Assembly: GCA_944474755.1 (NCBI GenBank)
Contig: OX104114.1
Span: forward strand, 79,966,623 to 80,030,622
Direction of reading: 5' to 3'
From: Limnoperna fortunei
Lineage: Eukaryota; Mollusca; Bivalvia; Mytilida; Modiolidae
Length of the DNA stretch: 64,000 nt
Shown here: in pieces, positions 38,001 through 48,626 of the stretch
Numbering within the stretch: the stretch's first letter is position 1
How the letters are laid out: the number at the start of each line of letters is the position of its first letter
Notes under the pieces: model-generated
The model's database searches: none
Seen by the model: the letters and a program-made list of their open reading frames with translations, nothing else
Told to the model about the DNA's origin: nothing
Made by a program: the position numbers and the translations under genes

Positions 38001-40771
38001 ATACCTGACTAATACCTTCTATACCTGACTAATACCTTCTATACCTGACTAATACCTTCTATACCTGACTAATACCTTCTATACCTGACTAATACCTTCT
38101 ATACCTGACTAATACCTTCTATACCTGACTAATACCTTCTATACCTGACTAATACCTTCTATACCTGACTAATACCTTCTATACCTGACTAATACCTTCT
38201 ATACCTGACTAATACCTTCTATACCTGACTAATACCTTCTATACCTGACTAATACCTTCTATACCTGACTAATACCTTCTATACCTGACTAATACCTTCT
38301 ATACCTGACTAATACCTTCTATACCTGACTAATACCTTCTATACCTGACTAATACCTTCTATACCTGACTAATACCTTCTATACCTGACTAATACCTTCT
38401 ATACCTGACTAATACCTTCTATACCTGACTAATACCTTCTATACCTGACTAATACCTTCTATACCTGACTAATACCTTCTATACCTGACTAATACCTTCT
38501 ATACCTGACTAATACCTTCTATACCTGACTAATACCTTCTATACCTGACTAATACCTTCTATACCTGACTAATACCTTCTATACCTGACTAATACCTTCT
38601 ATACCTGACTAATACCTTCTATACCTGACTAATACCTTCTATACCTGACTAATACCTTCTATACCTGACTAATACCTTCTATACCTGACTAATACCTTCT
38701 ATACCTGACTAATACCTTCTATACCTGACTAATACCTTCTATACCTGACTAATACCTTCTATACCTGACTAATACCTTCTATACCTGACTAATACCTTCT
38801 ATACCTGACTAATACCTTCTATACCTGACTAATACCTTCTATACCTGACTAATACCTTCTATACCTGACTAATACCTTCTATACCTGACTAATACCTTCT
38901 ATACCTGACTAATACCTTCTATACCTGACTAATACCTTCTATACCTGACTAATACCTTCTATACCTGACTAATACCTTCTATACCTGACTAATACCTTCT
39001 ATACCTGACTAATACCTTCTATACCTGACTAATACCTTCTATACCTGACTAATACCTTCTATACCTGACTAATACCTTCTATACCTGACTAATACCTTCT
39101 ATACCTGACTAATACCTTCTATACCTGACTAATACCTTCTATACCTGACTAATACCTTCTATACCTGACTAATACCTTCTATACCTGACTAATACCTTCT
39201 ATACCTGACTAATACCTTCTATACCTGACTAATACCTTCTATACCTGACTAATACCTTCTATACCTGACTAATACCTTCTATACCTGACTAATACCTTCT
39301 ATACCTGACTAATACCTTCTATACCTGACTAATACCTTCTATACCTGACTAATACCTTCTATACCTGACTAATACCTTCTATACCTGACTAATACCTTCT
39401 ATACCTGACTAATACCTTTCTATACCTGACTAATACCTTCTATACCTGACTAATACCTTCTATACCTGACTAATACCTTCTATACCTGACTAATACCTTC
39501 TATACCTGACTAATACCTTCTATACCTGACTAATACCTTCTATACCTGACTAATACCTTCTATACCTGACTAATACCTTCTATACCTGACTAATACCTTC
39601 TATACCTGACTAATACCTTCTATACCTGACTAATACCTTCTATACCTGACTAATACCTTCTATACCTGACTAATACCTTCTATACCTGACTAATACCTTC
39701 TATACCTGACTAATACCTTCTATACCTGACTAATACCTTCTATACCTGACTAATACCTTCTATACCTGACTAATACCTTCTATACCTGACTAATACCTTC
39801 TATACCTGACTAATACCTTCTATACCTGACTAATACCTTCTATACCTGACTAATACCTTCTATACCTGACTAATACCTTCTATACCTGACTAATACCTTC
39901 TATACCTGACTAATACCTTCTATACCTGACTAATACCTTCTATACCTGACTAATACCTTCTATACCTGACTAATACCTTCTATACCTGACTAATACCTTC
40001 TATACCTGACTAATACCTTCTATACCTGACTAATACCTTCTATACCTGACTAATACCTTCTATACCTGACTAATACCTTCTATACCTGACTAATACCTTC
40101 TATACCTGACTAATACCTTCTATACCTGACTAATACCTTCTATACCTGACTAATACCTTCTATACCTGACTAATACCTTCTATACCTGACTAATACCTTC
40201 TATACCTGACTAATACCTTCTATACCTGACTAATACCTTCTATACCTGACTAATACCTTCTATACCTGACTAATACCTTCTATACCTGACTAATACCTTC
40301 TATACCTGACTAATACCTTCTATACCTGACTAATACCTTCTATACCTGACTAATACCTTCTATACCTGACTAATACCTTCTATACCTGACTAATACCTTC
40401 TATACCTGACTAATACCTTCTATACCTGACTAATACCTTCTATACCTGACTAATACCTTCTATACCTGACTAATACCTTCTATACCTGACTAATACCTTC
40501 TATACCTGACTAATACCTTCTATACCTGACTAATACCTTCTATACCTGACTAATACCTTCTATACCTGACTAATACCTTCTATACCTGACTAATACCTTC
40601 TATACCTGACTAATACCTTCTATACCTGACTAATACCTTCTATACCTGACTAATACCTTCTATACCTGACTAATACCTTCTATACCTGACTAATACCTTC
40701 TATACCTGACTAATACCTTCTATACCTGACTAATACCTTCTATACCTGACTAATACCTTCTATACCTGACT
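32016..40771. repeat. 20-bp satellite, about 437 copies, nearly perfect
   Basis: The unit ATACCTGACTAATACCTTCT repeats with almost no change for 8.75 kb and stops only at the N gap. Only a few variants were noted: T for C at 32065 and 32425, C for T at 32142, 35382, 35762 and 36362, and one extra T near 39418. Each unit is itself two related halves (ATACCTGACTA and ATACCTTCT), so it probably arose from a 9-11-bp ancestor. The array cannot encode protein: stops occur throughout. Its true length is unknown because assembly breaks inside it. Confidence 0.99.
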
Positions 40772-40971
40772 NNNNNNNNNNNNNNNNNNNNNNNNNNNNN
40801 NNNNNNNNNNNNNNNNNNNNNNNNNNNNNNNNNNNNNNNNNNNNNNNNNNNNNNNNNNNNNNNNNNNNNNNNNNNNNNNNNNNNNNNNNNNNNNNNNNNN
40901 NNNNNNNNNNNNNNNNNNNNNNNNNNNNNNNNNNNNNNNNNNNNNNNNNNNNNNNNNNNNNNNNNNNNNNN
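40772..40971. other. assembly gap (200 Ns)
   Basis: Exactly 200 Ns, a conventional placeholder of unknown size. The 20-bp satellite is on its left and unrelated unique sequence on its right, so the missing DNA probably includes more satellite. Confidence 0.99.
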
Positions 40972-42174
40972 CTCTTTTTATTGATGTTAAAATAGTGGTC
41001 ACCAGTTTCGATAGAGGTTTGGTGGTACACTAAGACAATCTTTTTATGAAACGCTGTTTGTATGGATTTTGCGAAGTTTCCAATACAAGAAGAGATATAA
41101 TATAATTTACGTTAATTAAATTAGGCTTTTTCAAAGTATATCTGTCTGGTTGTTATCTTACGAGCATGTGGAGATGTTGTCAACAAATTCAAAGAGTTGG
41201 TTTTTTGGAATGAGATATTATTAAGCGGCTCATGATATTACAAGACAGCTATATGCTCTATAATTTTGCAGCAGATATATGTTAGCGATAATTTGCATTT
41301 GGTCCCTTTCTTAAAGTCAGGCGATATCGATGTTGGTAATGTGCCAGTCATCTGCATCTATTCCAGTGTGTAATGATTTCAAAAATATGTGTTGCAGCAC
41401 AGTTAAGACCAGTTAAGAGTTCTGCCGCTATTCCTTTAAAAAACTGAAGATAATTTGACCTGAAGATTACAGTATTCCCTACATATTACAGTCAACTATT
41501 TTCCTTCATTAAGTATTGATAATTTGACATCGTGTATACTAGGGATGTCAAGTATACTAGTCGTTTGACTAATTTACAAATGTAGTCTCTAATTTATCTC
41601 TTTATGATATTTATCACACTAAAGGTAATAGAGAAATGAAAAAAGCTGCATTAGTCACCATACATAGTGTAATAATGAGTGAAAAGGGAAATGGGGTGGA
41701 AGTAATGTCCAACGAACATTTTATACAAGTTAAAGGCATTTTAATTTTATAAATATTACAAAAATGAAAACTTAGTATAGTCATAATTAATTATAGTTAG
41801 TTTAATTCGATTTTCTCGAATATCTATAAAACAAAAGATTTTTCCAATTCTTTAAAGAAAATAACATTATTCTGAAGTGAAATGTCCAGATTTCCGTGTT
41901 AAGGAATAATTTTTAATAAAAACACATTACTGGGAAAATCCATGAATGTCCAAATTTATGAAATTAATGAATTACAATAGTAAATACGGAGAATGGAAGA
42001 GTAAAATATTTGTAAGGAACGTTTGATCCAAGAACGAACATCGGCTATACAGAATTGGGCGTGACGATGCAAAAAGGAAGGAGAAATGGTTGGCCACGAT
42101 GAGCGTTTCTCAATCTAGCTACCGCCAAGTCTTCTTATGCTCGAAGTACCGGTATTATTTTACAGAGAAAATTA
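40972..42174. other. non-coding stretch after the gap
   Basis: AT-rich sequence in which no exon, RNA gene or element was recognised. Confidence 0.4.
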
Positions 42175-42490
42175 CTAGCCAGTCTCCATTGTCGTTGTTT
42201 TCAGTGGCTAAGACGGGTGGTCCATTATGCTCTAGTTGCCAATCTCTCCAGTAAAACCGACGATGAGCAGAATGGTTTTGTGAAGGAGTGTTTCATTTAG
42301 AGTCTGCTGCAGTTGGTCGTAAAACTCATCCTTGTTGGTATTTAGGGATCGGGGGAGAGGGGGGCGTACGCTTGGATGATTGTGAGCTATACATGATTGG
42401 TTCAGATCCCACAGTGTACGGTTAATTACAACACCGCCTGTAAATGCTTGTTCCCTCCTTAATGGATTCAATTCAATGATTCACACTCAA
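42175..42490 (-). pseudogene. LINE endonuclease fragment
   Basis: The minus strand reads KDEFYDQLQQTLNETLLHK then TILLIVGFTGEIGN and a stop. This resembles the FYxQLQxTL...ILLIVGDFNAxIG block of LINE endonucleases often annotated as craniofacial development protein 2-like. The GDFN catalytic motif is changed to GFTG, and the downstream part (EHNGPP...ENNDNGDW) is out of frame. It is a relic. Confidence 0.5.
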
Positions 42491-42497
42491 AGTCCGT

Positions 42498-42850
42498 ATG
42501 ATAGCCCGAATAAATGATAACGTTCATCTTCGACCGCACAATATTCCACAAACAATGTTTAGGCAAAATAAAAATCTGCCATGGGTTAACAACAGCCTAA
42601 GAAGACAAACGCGGAAGTACAATACAACCGAAAAATTTAAATCAAAAGGGCAAAAAATACCAGAATCCATTAAAAAATTAAAGCATGGTACTTAAAAACA
42701 AAAGAGTCTTATTGGAAGTACAAATCTATGAACATGTTTCATAAAACATCAAAAATGATTCCAAAAAATCTTTTTTCTGACATCAAAACCCAACAATCAG
42801 AAAGTTTCAATATTCCGGCCCTAAGAAAAGATGCATGGTATCCTAACATC
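42498..42850 (+). pseudogene. LINE ORF2 linker fragment
   Basis: The translation LPWVNNSLRRQTRK, after a stop KSYWKYKSMNMF, then a block ending FNIPALRKD corresponds to the endonuclease-RT linker of CR1/Jockey-type LINEs (compare LINE A: LPWITSEIKKLIRKRDN ... VAPLRHEGM). It may belong to the same old insertion as the RT relic at 48627-49690. Confidence 0.6.
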
Positions 42851-42902
42851 AGATCCAAAATAAAAAGCATAATTTACAGTTTCAAAATGCTTTTACACCT
42901 AT

Positions 42903-43035
42903 ATGTTTGTTTGTTTGATGGTGTTTAACGCTACTTCGGCAATTTTTCAGTTATATCATGGCGTCCAGTTCTTGTTGGGGGAGGAAGCCGGAGTACCCGG
43001 AGAAAACACCCGACCTGCCCTGCGGTAAGAAAACT
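42903..43035 (-). mobile_element. SINE 3' half, reverse orientation
   Basis: TTTGTTTGTTTGATGGTGTT, TCAGTTATATCATGGCGTCC and GGAGGAAGCCGGAGTACCC match the reverse complement of the 9041 SINE body and tail. The tRNA-like head is missing. Confidence 0.7.
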
Positions 43036-43132
43036 GTTACACCTATAACAGAAGACCCTATTTCAAACAAAGGGCACCAAATATATATATTCCATCACCA
43101 AATGAAAAAATACTTTAAGCATTTAGAGTTAA

Positions 43133-43176
43133 ACGCCACTGATGAGTCTTAAGTAGACGAAACGCGCGACTGGCGT
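43133..43176 (+). ncRNA. hammerhead ribozyme motif with altered cleavage triplet
   Basis: The layout matches the 27183 motif: stem I ACGCCA/TGGCGT (fully paired), CTGATGA, stem II GTCT/AGAC with loop TAAGT, GAAA, CGCGCG. The triplet before the 3' stem I strand reads GAC (43168-43170) instead of GTC. In a hammerhead the second triplet position is U and pairs with the last A of GAAA, so this copy is probably inactive. It lies about 480 bases outside the Penelope inverted repeat. Confidence 0.7.
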
Positions 43177-43988
43177 AATGAATTTGTCACCTTGGTAATT
43201 TTGATTACATCTTGTTGGAATATTTAAGCAAAGCCAAGTAACAGCACGGCACTTGGGTTAAGTTGGAAATGAGAAAGTTTAAGATCAATATGTTATGACT
43301 TGTTTACGTCATTTATTTATATTGACATTCAATGACTAAGGCCTTTCGTTGGTCAGTCTTTGTCAAAATTTTTGACAAGAAACACCGTCATTTGTATCGT
43401 TGCATAATCTTCTAGACTTGTATATTATTTTTTGTTTATGCTGTATCGTCATGTTTGTCGATCCGATACTTAATAAGCTTACTGGTTGGTAGACTCTTTA
43501 TACTATATATATATAATTATATATATATAATTCGTCTAAAGAAATAGTCAACAATTGTTCGTACGGGATGTTGGATCGTTACGGTAGATAACGATGCTGT
43601 ACAGATTAAAATAATAATATATTCGTTTAAAAATATGTACAACAACATCTAGATACATAATTAAAGCGAAAACAAAGTTTTACACTTTAAAAAATTGCAC
43701 AAATATTTCGCCTGACCAACAGGCTTCGTCAGTGTTTTTACAACGAATGACAATAACAGGTAAAAAGTTTTTGTCGTTATACGTATGTGATGTATACTAT
43801 ATCTAGTAATTAACGAAAAAATGTTTTTTTGTTAGTGCTGTTACAAGTATGTACATGTGTTTAAATATGTAGCACTATTTATACGGTTACAATCAATATA
43901 TATACAAAAAAGCAGTTTTAAAATAAATAAAACGACACGTAATTCACAATGAATATTCGGAGACCATGGTTGTATCTGGTCTAAGGTC

Positions 43989-45991
43989 CTATAATTTTTC
44001 ATTAATTCCCTTCGGAAATGATGTTCCCAATGTTTTTATCCAAAAACTTTCTTTCTCTTTTCTCTGTTTGTCTGTCCATCTTGGGTTATGGTCTATTAGG
44101 GTCACCCTGAGTTTATTAAAAATTTCAGCTATTGCAGTGCCGTGCGAACGTAGGTGCCTATTAAGGGGTAAGTTTGGTTTGCATCTTGTGTCACTTCTGT
44201 GCCCGTTCATTCGTTTGCTGAATCGTTGCACAGACTCACCAACATACTGGAGATTGCATATACCACACTGTAAAAGGTATATGATGTTCTCACTTTTGCA
44301 ATTCAAATTGACATGGATGTCAAATTGTTTGCCATTTGATGTGCTATTGAAGTGTTGGGTGTGTTGTATGTGATCACATGTCATACAACGACCGTCACCA
44401 CAGATGCAGCATTGCCCCGATTGGCGGCTACGTGACGACATTTCTGCTCGGACTAACCGATCTTTTAAACTTTTGGGTTTTCTTAAGGCCATTACAGGAG
44501 GTTCTGGAAATATTTTTGAAAGTTGATGATGTTTTTCAATTGTTGTCCATCGTTCGCGGATAGTACGTGCGATGTCTTTAAAAGCTGGGTGGTATGTTAG
44601 GACAAACGGGACTCTATTGTTAGTTTTCTTTTCTCTGTACTGCAGGAGCTGGTCCCTACTGATGTTGTTGGCTTTATTAAAACCTATTGATATGTTTTTG
44701 TTATTGTATCCTCTCTGCTTTAGATGGCACCGAAGCTCTCCAAGACGCTGTTTAGTTTTAGCCTCTGTAGAACAGATGCGTTTAACTCGCAGAGCTTGGC
44801 TGTAAGGAATACTTTTGCTGCAATGTTTAGGATGGCAGCTGTTTGGTTAGAGGTACTGATGTTTATCTGTGGGTTTACAGTACAGATCGGTTGACATAAT
44901 TCCATCTATTACGGTGGTAGTGGTATCTAAGAATGAGATTTTAGATGTGGACATTTCATGTGTGAATTTGATAGAAGGATGTATACTGTTAGCGTGGTCA
45001 AAGAACTGTTAAAGGTTTTCCTCGCTTTCAATCCATTTCATGTCAACATCATCAATGAACCTAAACCATGAGAGTGGATGGTGGAGAGAAGAGTTTAGAA
45101 GTTGTTTCTCGAGTTTTTCCCATAAAGATGTTAGCATAGGAGGGGTGCCTATTTTTGGTTCCCTATGTTCTATTTCTTTTTTTTTTCTCTTTATTATTTT
45201 TTTTATTATTTCTTCTCATCCATTTAATACGTTAAAATTGGTAAAATTGTTATGTTTTAATACAAGTTCAAGTAGTTAAATTAGGCACTCAGTGGGGGGA
45301 TCTTTGATGTCGCGTTGTTCCCAGACCTCCTTGCATGCTGTTATGCCGTCGTCGTGTGGTATATTGGTGTACAATGATGTTACATCCATGGAGACGAGGA
45401 TTGTGTCCGATGGAAGTGGATTCATGAATTCCATTTTACGCAGGTAGTCGGTTGTGTCTTTTATGTAAGATGGTAAAGTTTCTACGTGTGGTCTTAAGTG
45501 GAAATCTATAAACTCTGATATTTTCTCTGTAGGATGTCCGTTGGCCGAAACTATGGGTCTACCGGGGTTATTCTCCTTATGGATTTTAGGCAGAAGATAA
45601 AAACGACCAGCTCTGGGATTTTCCGTTGTAGATATTCAAGGGTGTCTTTATCAATGTGACCCTTTTTGTGCATGGATGTTAGGGTCTTACTTATTATTTT
45701 TGCAAAATTATCCGTTGGATCAGAGTCAAGTTTTTTATAGAATTTTTCGTCAGTCAGTTGTCTTTCGGCTTCTCTAATGTAATCAGATTTATCCATTACT
45801 ACTACTGCACTCCCTTTGTCTGCTGGTTTGATGATAATGTCATCTCTTTCTTTTAGTTGGTTCAAAGAGTTCATTTCTTCTTTTGACAAGTTGTTGAAGG
45901 AAGGGTTGTAGTTTTTGGCAATACTCGTCACGTCCGACTTTACTTGGTCGATGAAAGACTCAAGAGTACAGTTTTTGCTCGGCTTAGGAAT
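43989..45991 (-). pseudogene. Penelope-like element ORF, inverted degenerate copy
   Basis: This minus-strand copy covers the RT, linker and GIY-YIG regions found intact in the right arm; its last open piece (43989-44492) encodes the zinc-like linker and GIY-YIG domain. It is broken by several changes: a one-base loss near 45632 (CCGTTG for CCGGTTG), an extra T near 45119, and a change near 45011 that turns a leucine codon plus AAA into a TAA stop. In addition, about 75 bp near 45170-45245, where GTAMGTKMAP should be encoded, is replaced by a T/C-rich tract. It lacks the N-terminal region, which exists only in the spacer and right copy. Confidence 0.88.
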
Positions 45992-45992
45992 A

Positions 45993-48206
45993 TCAAACAC
46001 TAATACCAATATTGTTGTGAATCTATCGTCCACACCATTGACGGAAACAGAAACTAAATTGCTGTCGAAAGGTCTTAATTTCTGTCCCACTAACAACAAA
46101 ATAAATGAAGTTGAACTTGAAAACGACCTCAACAAGTTTGCAAGGGCACTCAGGATTAAGGAGCACTTCAAATCTAAAGACGAAGAAGAGGACTGTAGCA
46201 ATAATATCGATGAATCCAAGAACAATGAACATGAACCATCGATACCTAGATTTAAGAAAAAGAGTACCTGGATTCCTAAGCCGAGCAAAAACTGTACTCT
46301 TGAGTCTTTCATCGACCAAGTAAAGTCGGACGTGACGAGTATTGCCAAAAACTACAACCCTTCCTTCAACAACTTGTCAAAAGAAGAAATGAACTCTTTG
46401 AACCAACTAAAAGAAAGAGATGACATTATCATCAAACCAGCAGACAAAGGGAGTGCAGTAGTAGTAATGGATAAATCTGATTACATTAGAGAAGCCGAAA
46501 GACAACTGACTGACGAAAAATTCTATAAAAAACTTGACTCTGATCCAACGGATAATTTTGCAAAAATAATAAGTAAGACCCTAACATCCATGCACAAAAA
46601 GGGTCACATTGATAAAGACACCCTTGAATATCTACAACCGGAAAATCCCAGAGCTGGTCGTTTTTATCTCCTGCCTAAAATCCATAAGGAGAATAACCCC
46701 GGTAGACCCATAGTTTCGGCCAACGGACATCCTACAGAGAAAATATCAGAGTTTATAGATTTCCACTTAAGACCACACGTAGAAACTTTACCATCTTACA
46801 TAAAAGACACAACCGACTACCCATCGGACACAATCCTCGTCTCCATGGATGTAACATCATTGTACACCAATATACCACACGACGACGGCATAACAGCATG
46901 CAAGGAGGTCTGGGAACAACGCGACATCAAAGATCCCCCCACTGAGTGCCTAATTCAACTACTTGAACTTGTAATAAAACATAACAATTTTACGTTTAAT
47001 GGGGAGCACTATTTACAAATTAACGGAACAGCCATGGGAACCAAAATGGCACCATCCTATGCTAACATCTTTATGGGAAAACTCGAGAAACAACTTCTAA
47101 ACTCTTCTCTCCACCATCCACTCTCATGGTTTAGGTTCATTGATGATGTTGACATGAAATGGATTGAAAGCGAGGAAAACCTTAAACAGTTCTTTGACCA
47201 CGCTAACAGTATACATCCTTCTATCAAATTCACACATGAAATGTCCACATCTAAAATCTCATTCGTAGATACCACTACCACCGTAATAGATGGAATTATG
47301 TCAACCGATCTGTACTGTAAACCCACAGATAAACATCAGTACCTCTCACCAAACAGCTGCCATCCTAAATATTGCAGGAAAAGTATTCCTTACAGCCAAG
47401 CTCTGCGAGTTAAACGCATCTGTTCTACAGAGGCTAAAACTAAACAGCGTCTTGGAGAGCTTCGATGCCATCTAAAGCAGAGAGGATACAATAACAAAAA
47501 CATATCAATAGGTTTTAATAAAGCCAACAACATCAGTAGGGACCAGCTCCTGCAGTACAGAGAAAAGAAAACTAACAATAGAGTCCCGTTTGTCCTAACA
47601 TACCACCCAGCTTTTAAAGACATCGCACGTACTATCCGCGAACGATGGACAACAATTGAAATACATCATCAACTTTCAAAAATATTTCCAGAACCTCCTG
47701 TAATGGCCTTAAGAAAACCCAAAAGTTTAAAAGATCAGTTAGTCCGAGCAGAAATGTCGTCACGTAGCCGCCAATCGGGGCAATGCTGCATCTGTGGTGA
47801 CGGTCGTTGTATGACATGTGATCACATACAACACACCCAACACTTCAATAGCACATCAAATGGCAAACAATTTGACATCCATGTCAATTTGAATTGCAAA
47901 AGTGAGAACATCATATACCTTTTACAGTGTGGTATATGCAATCTCCAGTATGTTGGTGAGTCTGTGCAACGATTCAGCAAACGAATGAACGGGCACAGAA
48001 GCGACACAAGATGCAAACCAAACTTACCCCTTAATAGGCACCTACGTACGCACGGCACTGCAATAGCTGAAATTTTTAATAAACTCAGGGTGACCCTAAT
48101 AGACCATAACCCAAGATGGACAGACAAACGGAGAAAAGAGAAAGAAAGTTTTTGGATAAAAACATTGGGAACATCATTTCCGAAGGGAATTAATGAAAAA
48201 TTATAG
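45993..48206 (+). CDS. Penelope-like element ORF: reverse transcriptase plus GIY-YIG endonuclease
   Basis: An open frame of 763 codons starts at 45915, but its first 26 codons read antisense through the left arm; element protein begins near 45993 (VVNLSSTPLTETETKLLSKG, a conserved N-terminal block). The RT follows: [48 protein letters not shown] (about residue 311), GTAMGTKMAPSYANIFMG (about 370) and FRFIDDVDMKW with the catalytic DD near 410. A cysteine-rich linker (CCICGDGRCMTCDH, about 623) precedes the GIY-YIG domain IIYLLQCGICNLQYVGES (about 667) and FSKRMNGHRSD. There is no internal stop or frameshift. The element copies itself through a target-primed mechanism using this enzyme. A native start codon is not evident, so the copy may be slightly 5' truncated, and expression in its present form is doubtful. 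Confidence 0.93.
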   Translation, partial: SNTNTNIVVNLSSTPLTETETKLLSKGLNFCPTNNKINEVELENDLNKFARALRIKEHFKSKDEEEDCSNNIDESKNNEHEPSIPRFKKKSTWIPKPSKNCTLESFIDQVKSDVTSIAKNYNPSFNNLSKEEMNSLNQLKERDDIIIKPADKGSAVVVMDKSDYIREAERQLTDEKFYKKLDSDPTDNFAKIISKTLTSMHKKGHIDKDTLEYLQPENPRAGRFYLLPKIHKENNPGRPIVSANGHPTEKISEFIDFHLRPHVETLPSYIKDTTDYPSDTILVSMDVTSLYTNIPHDDGITACKEVWEQRDIKDPPTECLIQLLELVIKHNNFTFNGEHYLQINGTAMGTKMAPSYANIFMGKLEKQLLNSSLHHPLSWFRFIDDVDMKWIESEENLKQFFDHANSIHPSIKFTHEMSTSKISFVDTTTTVIDGIMSTDLYCKPTDKHQYLSPNSCHPKYCRKSIPYSQALRVKRICSTEAKTKQRLGELRCHLKQRGYNNKNISIGFNKANNISRDQLLQYREKKTNNRVPFVLTYHPAFKDIARTIRERWTTIEIHHQLSKIFPEPPVMALRKPKSLKDQLVRAEMSSRSRQSGQCCICGDGRCMTCDHIQHTQHFNSTSNGKQFDIHVNLNCKSENIIYLLQCGICNLQYVGESVQRFSKRMNGHRSDTRCKPNLPLNRHLRTHGTAIAEIFNKLRVTLIDHNPRWTDKRRKEKESFWIKTLGTSFPKGINEKL

Positions 48207-48626
48207 GACCTTAGACCAGATACAACCATGGTCTCCGAATATTCATTGTGAATTACGTGTCGTTTTATTTATTTTAAAACTGCTTTTTTGTATATATATT
48301 GATTGTAACCGTATAAATAGTGCTACATATTTAAACACATGTACATACTTGTAACAGCACTAACAAAAAACATTTTTTCGTTAATTACTAGATATAGTAT
48401 ACATCACATACGTATAACGACAAAAACTTTTTACCTGTTATTGTCATTCGTTGTAAAAACACTGACGAAGCCTGTTGGTCAGGCGAAATATTTGTGCAAT
48501 TTTTTAAAGTGTAAAACTTTGTTTTCGCTTTAATTATGTATCTAGATGTTGTTGTACATATTTTTAAACGAATATATATATATACACATGCAAGATACCT
48601 AATGACTGTCGTCATGCCAGTTTTCA

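Larger units (their letters stand above)
43617..48576. repeat. large inverted repeat formed by two head-to-head Penelope copies
   Basis: The left arm (about 43617-45991) is the reverse complement of the right arm (about 46272-48576) with high identity, joined by a 280-bp spacer (45992-46271). Arms include most of the coding region and about 370 bp of 3' non-coding sequence, for example GCCTGTTGGTCAGGCGAAAT on the right and its complement near 43708. The left arm is about 70 bp longer through local insertions. Transcripts across it could form a very long hairpin. Confidence 0.93.

Noticed and set aside
32016..40771. CRISPR array
   Set aside because: The 20-bp units are contiguous with no unique spacers, and the context is an animal genome; it is a satellite.
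40740..41030. Open frames spanning the N gap
   Set aside because: They consist mainly of unknown residues across the assembly gap.
43966..45279. Plus-strand open frames in the left Penelope arm
   Set aside because: They are antisense shadows of the element ORF; mirror-image frames occur on the minus strand of the right arm.
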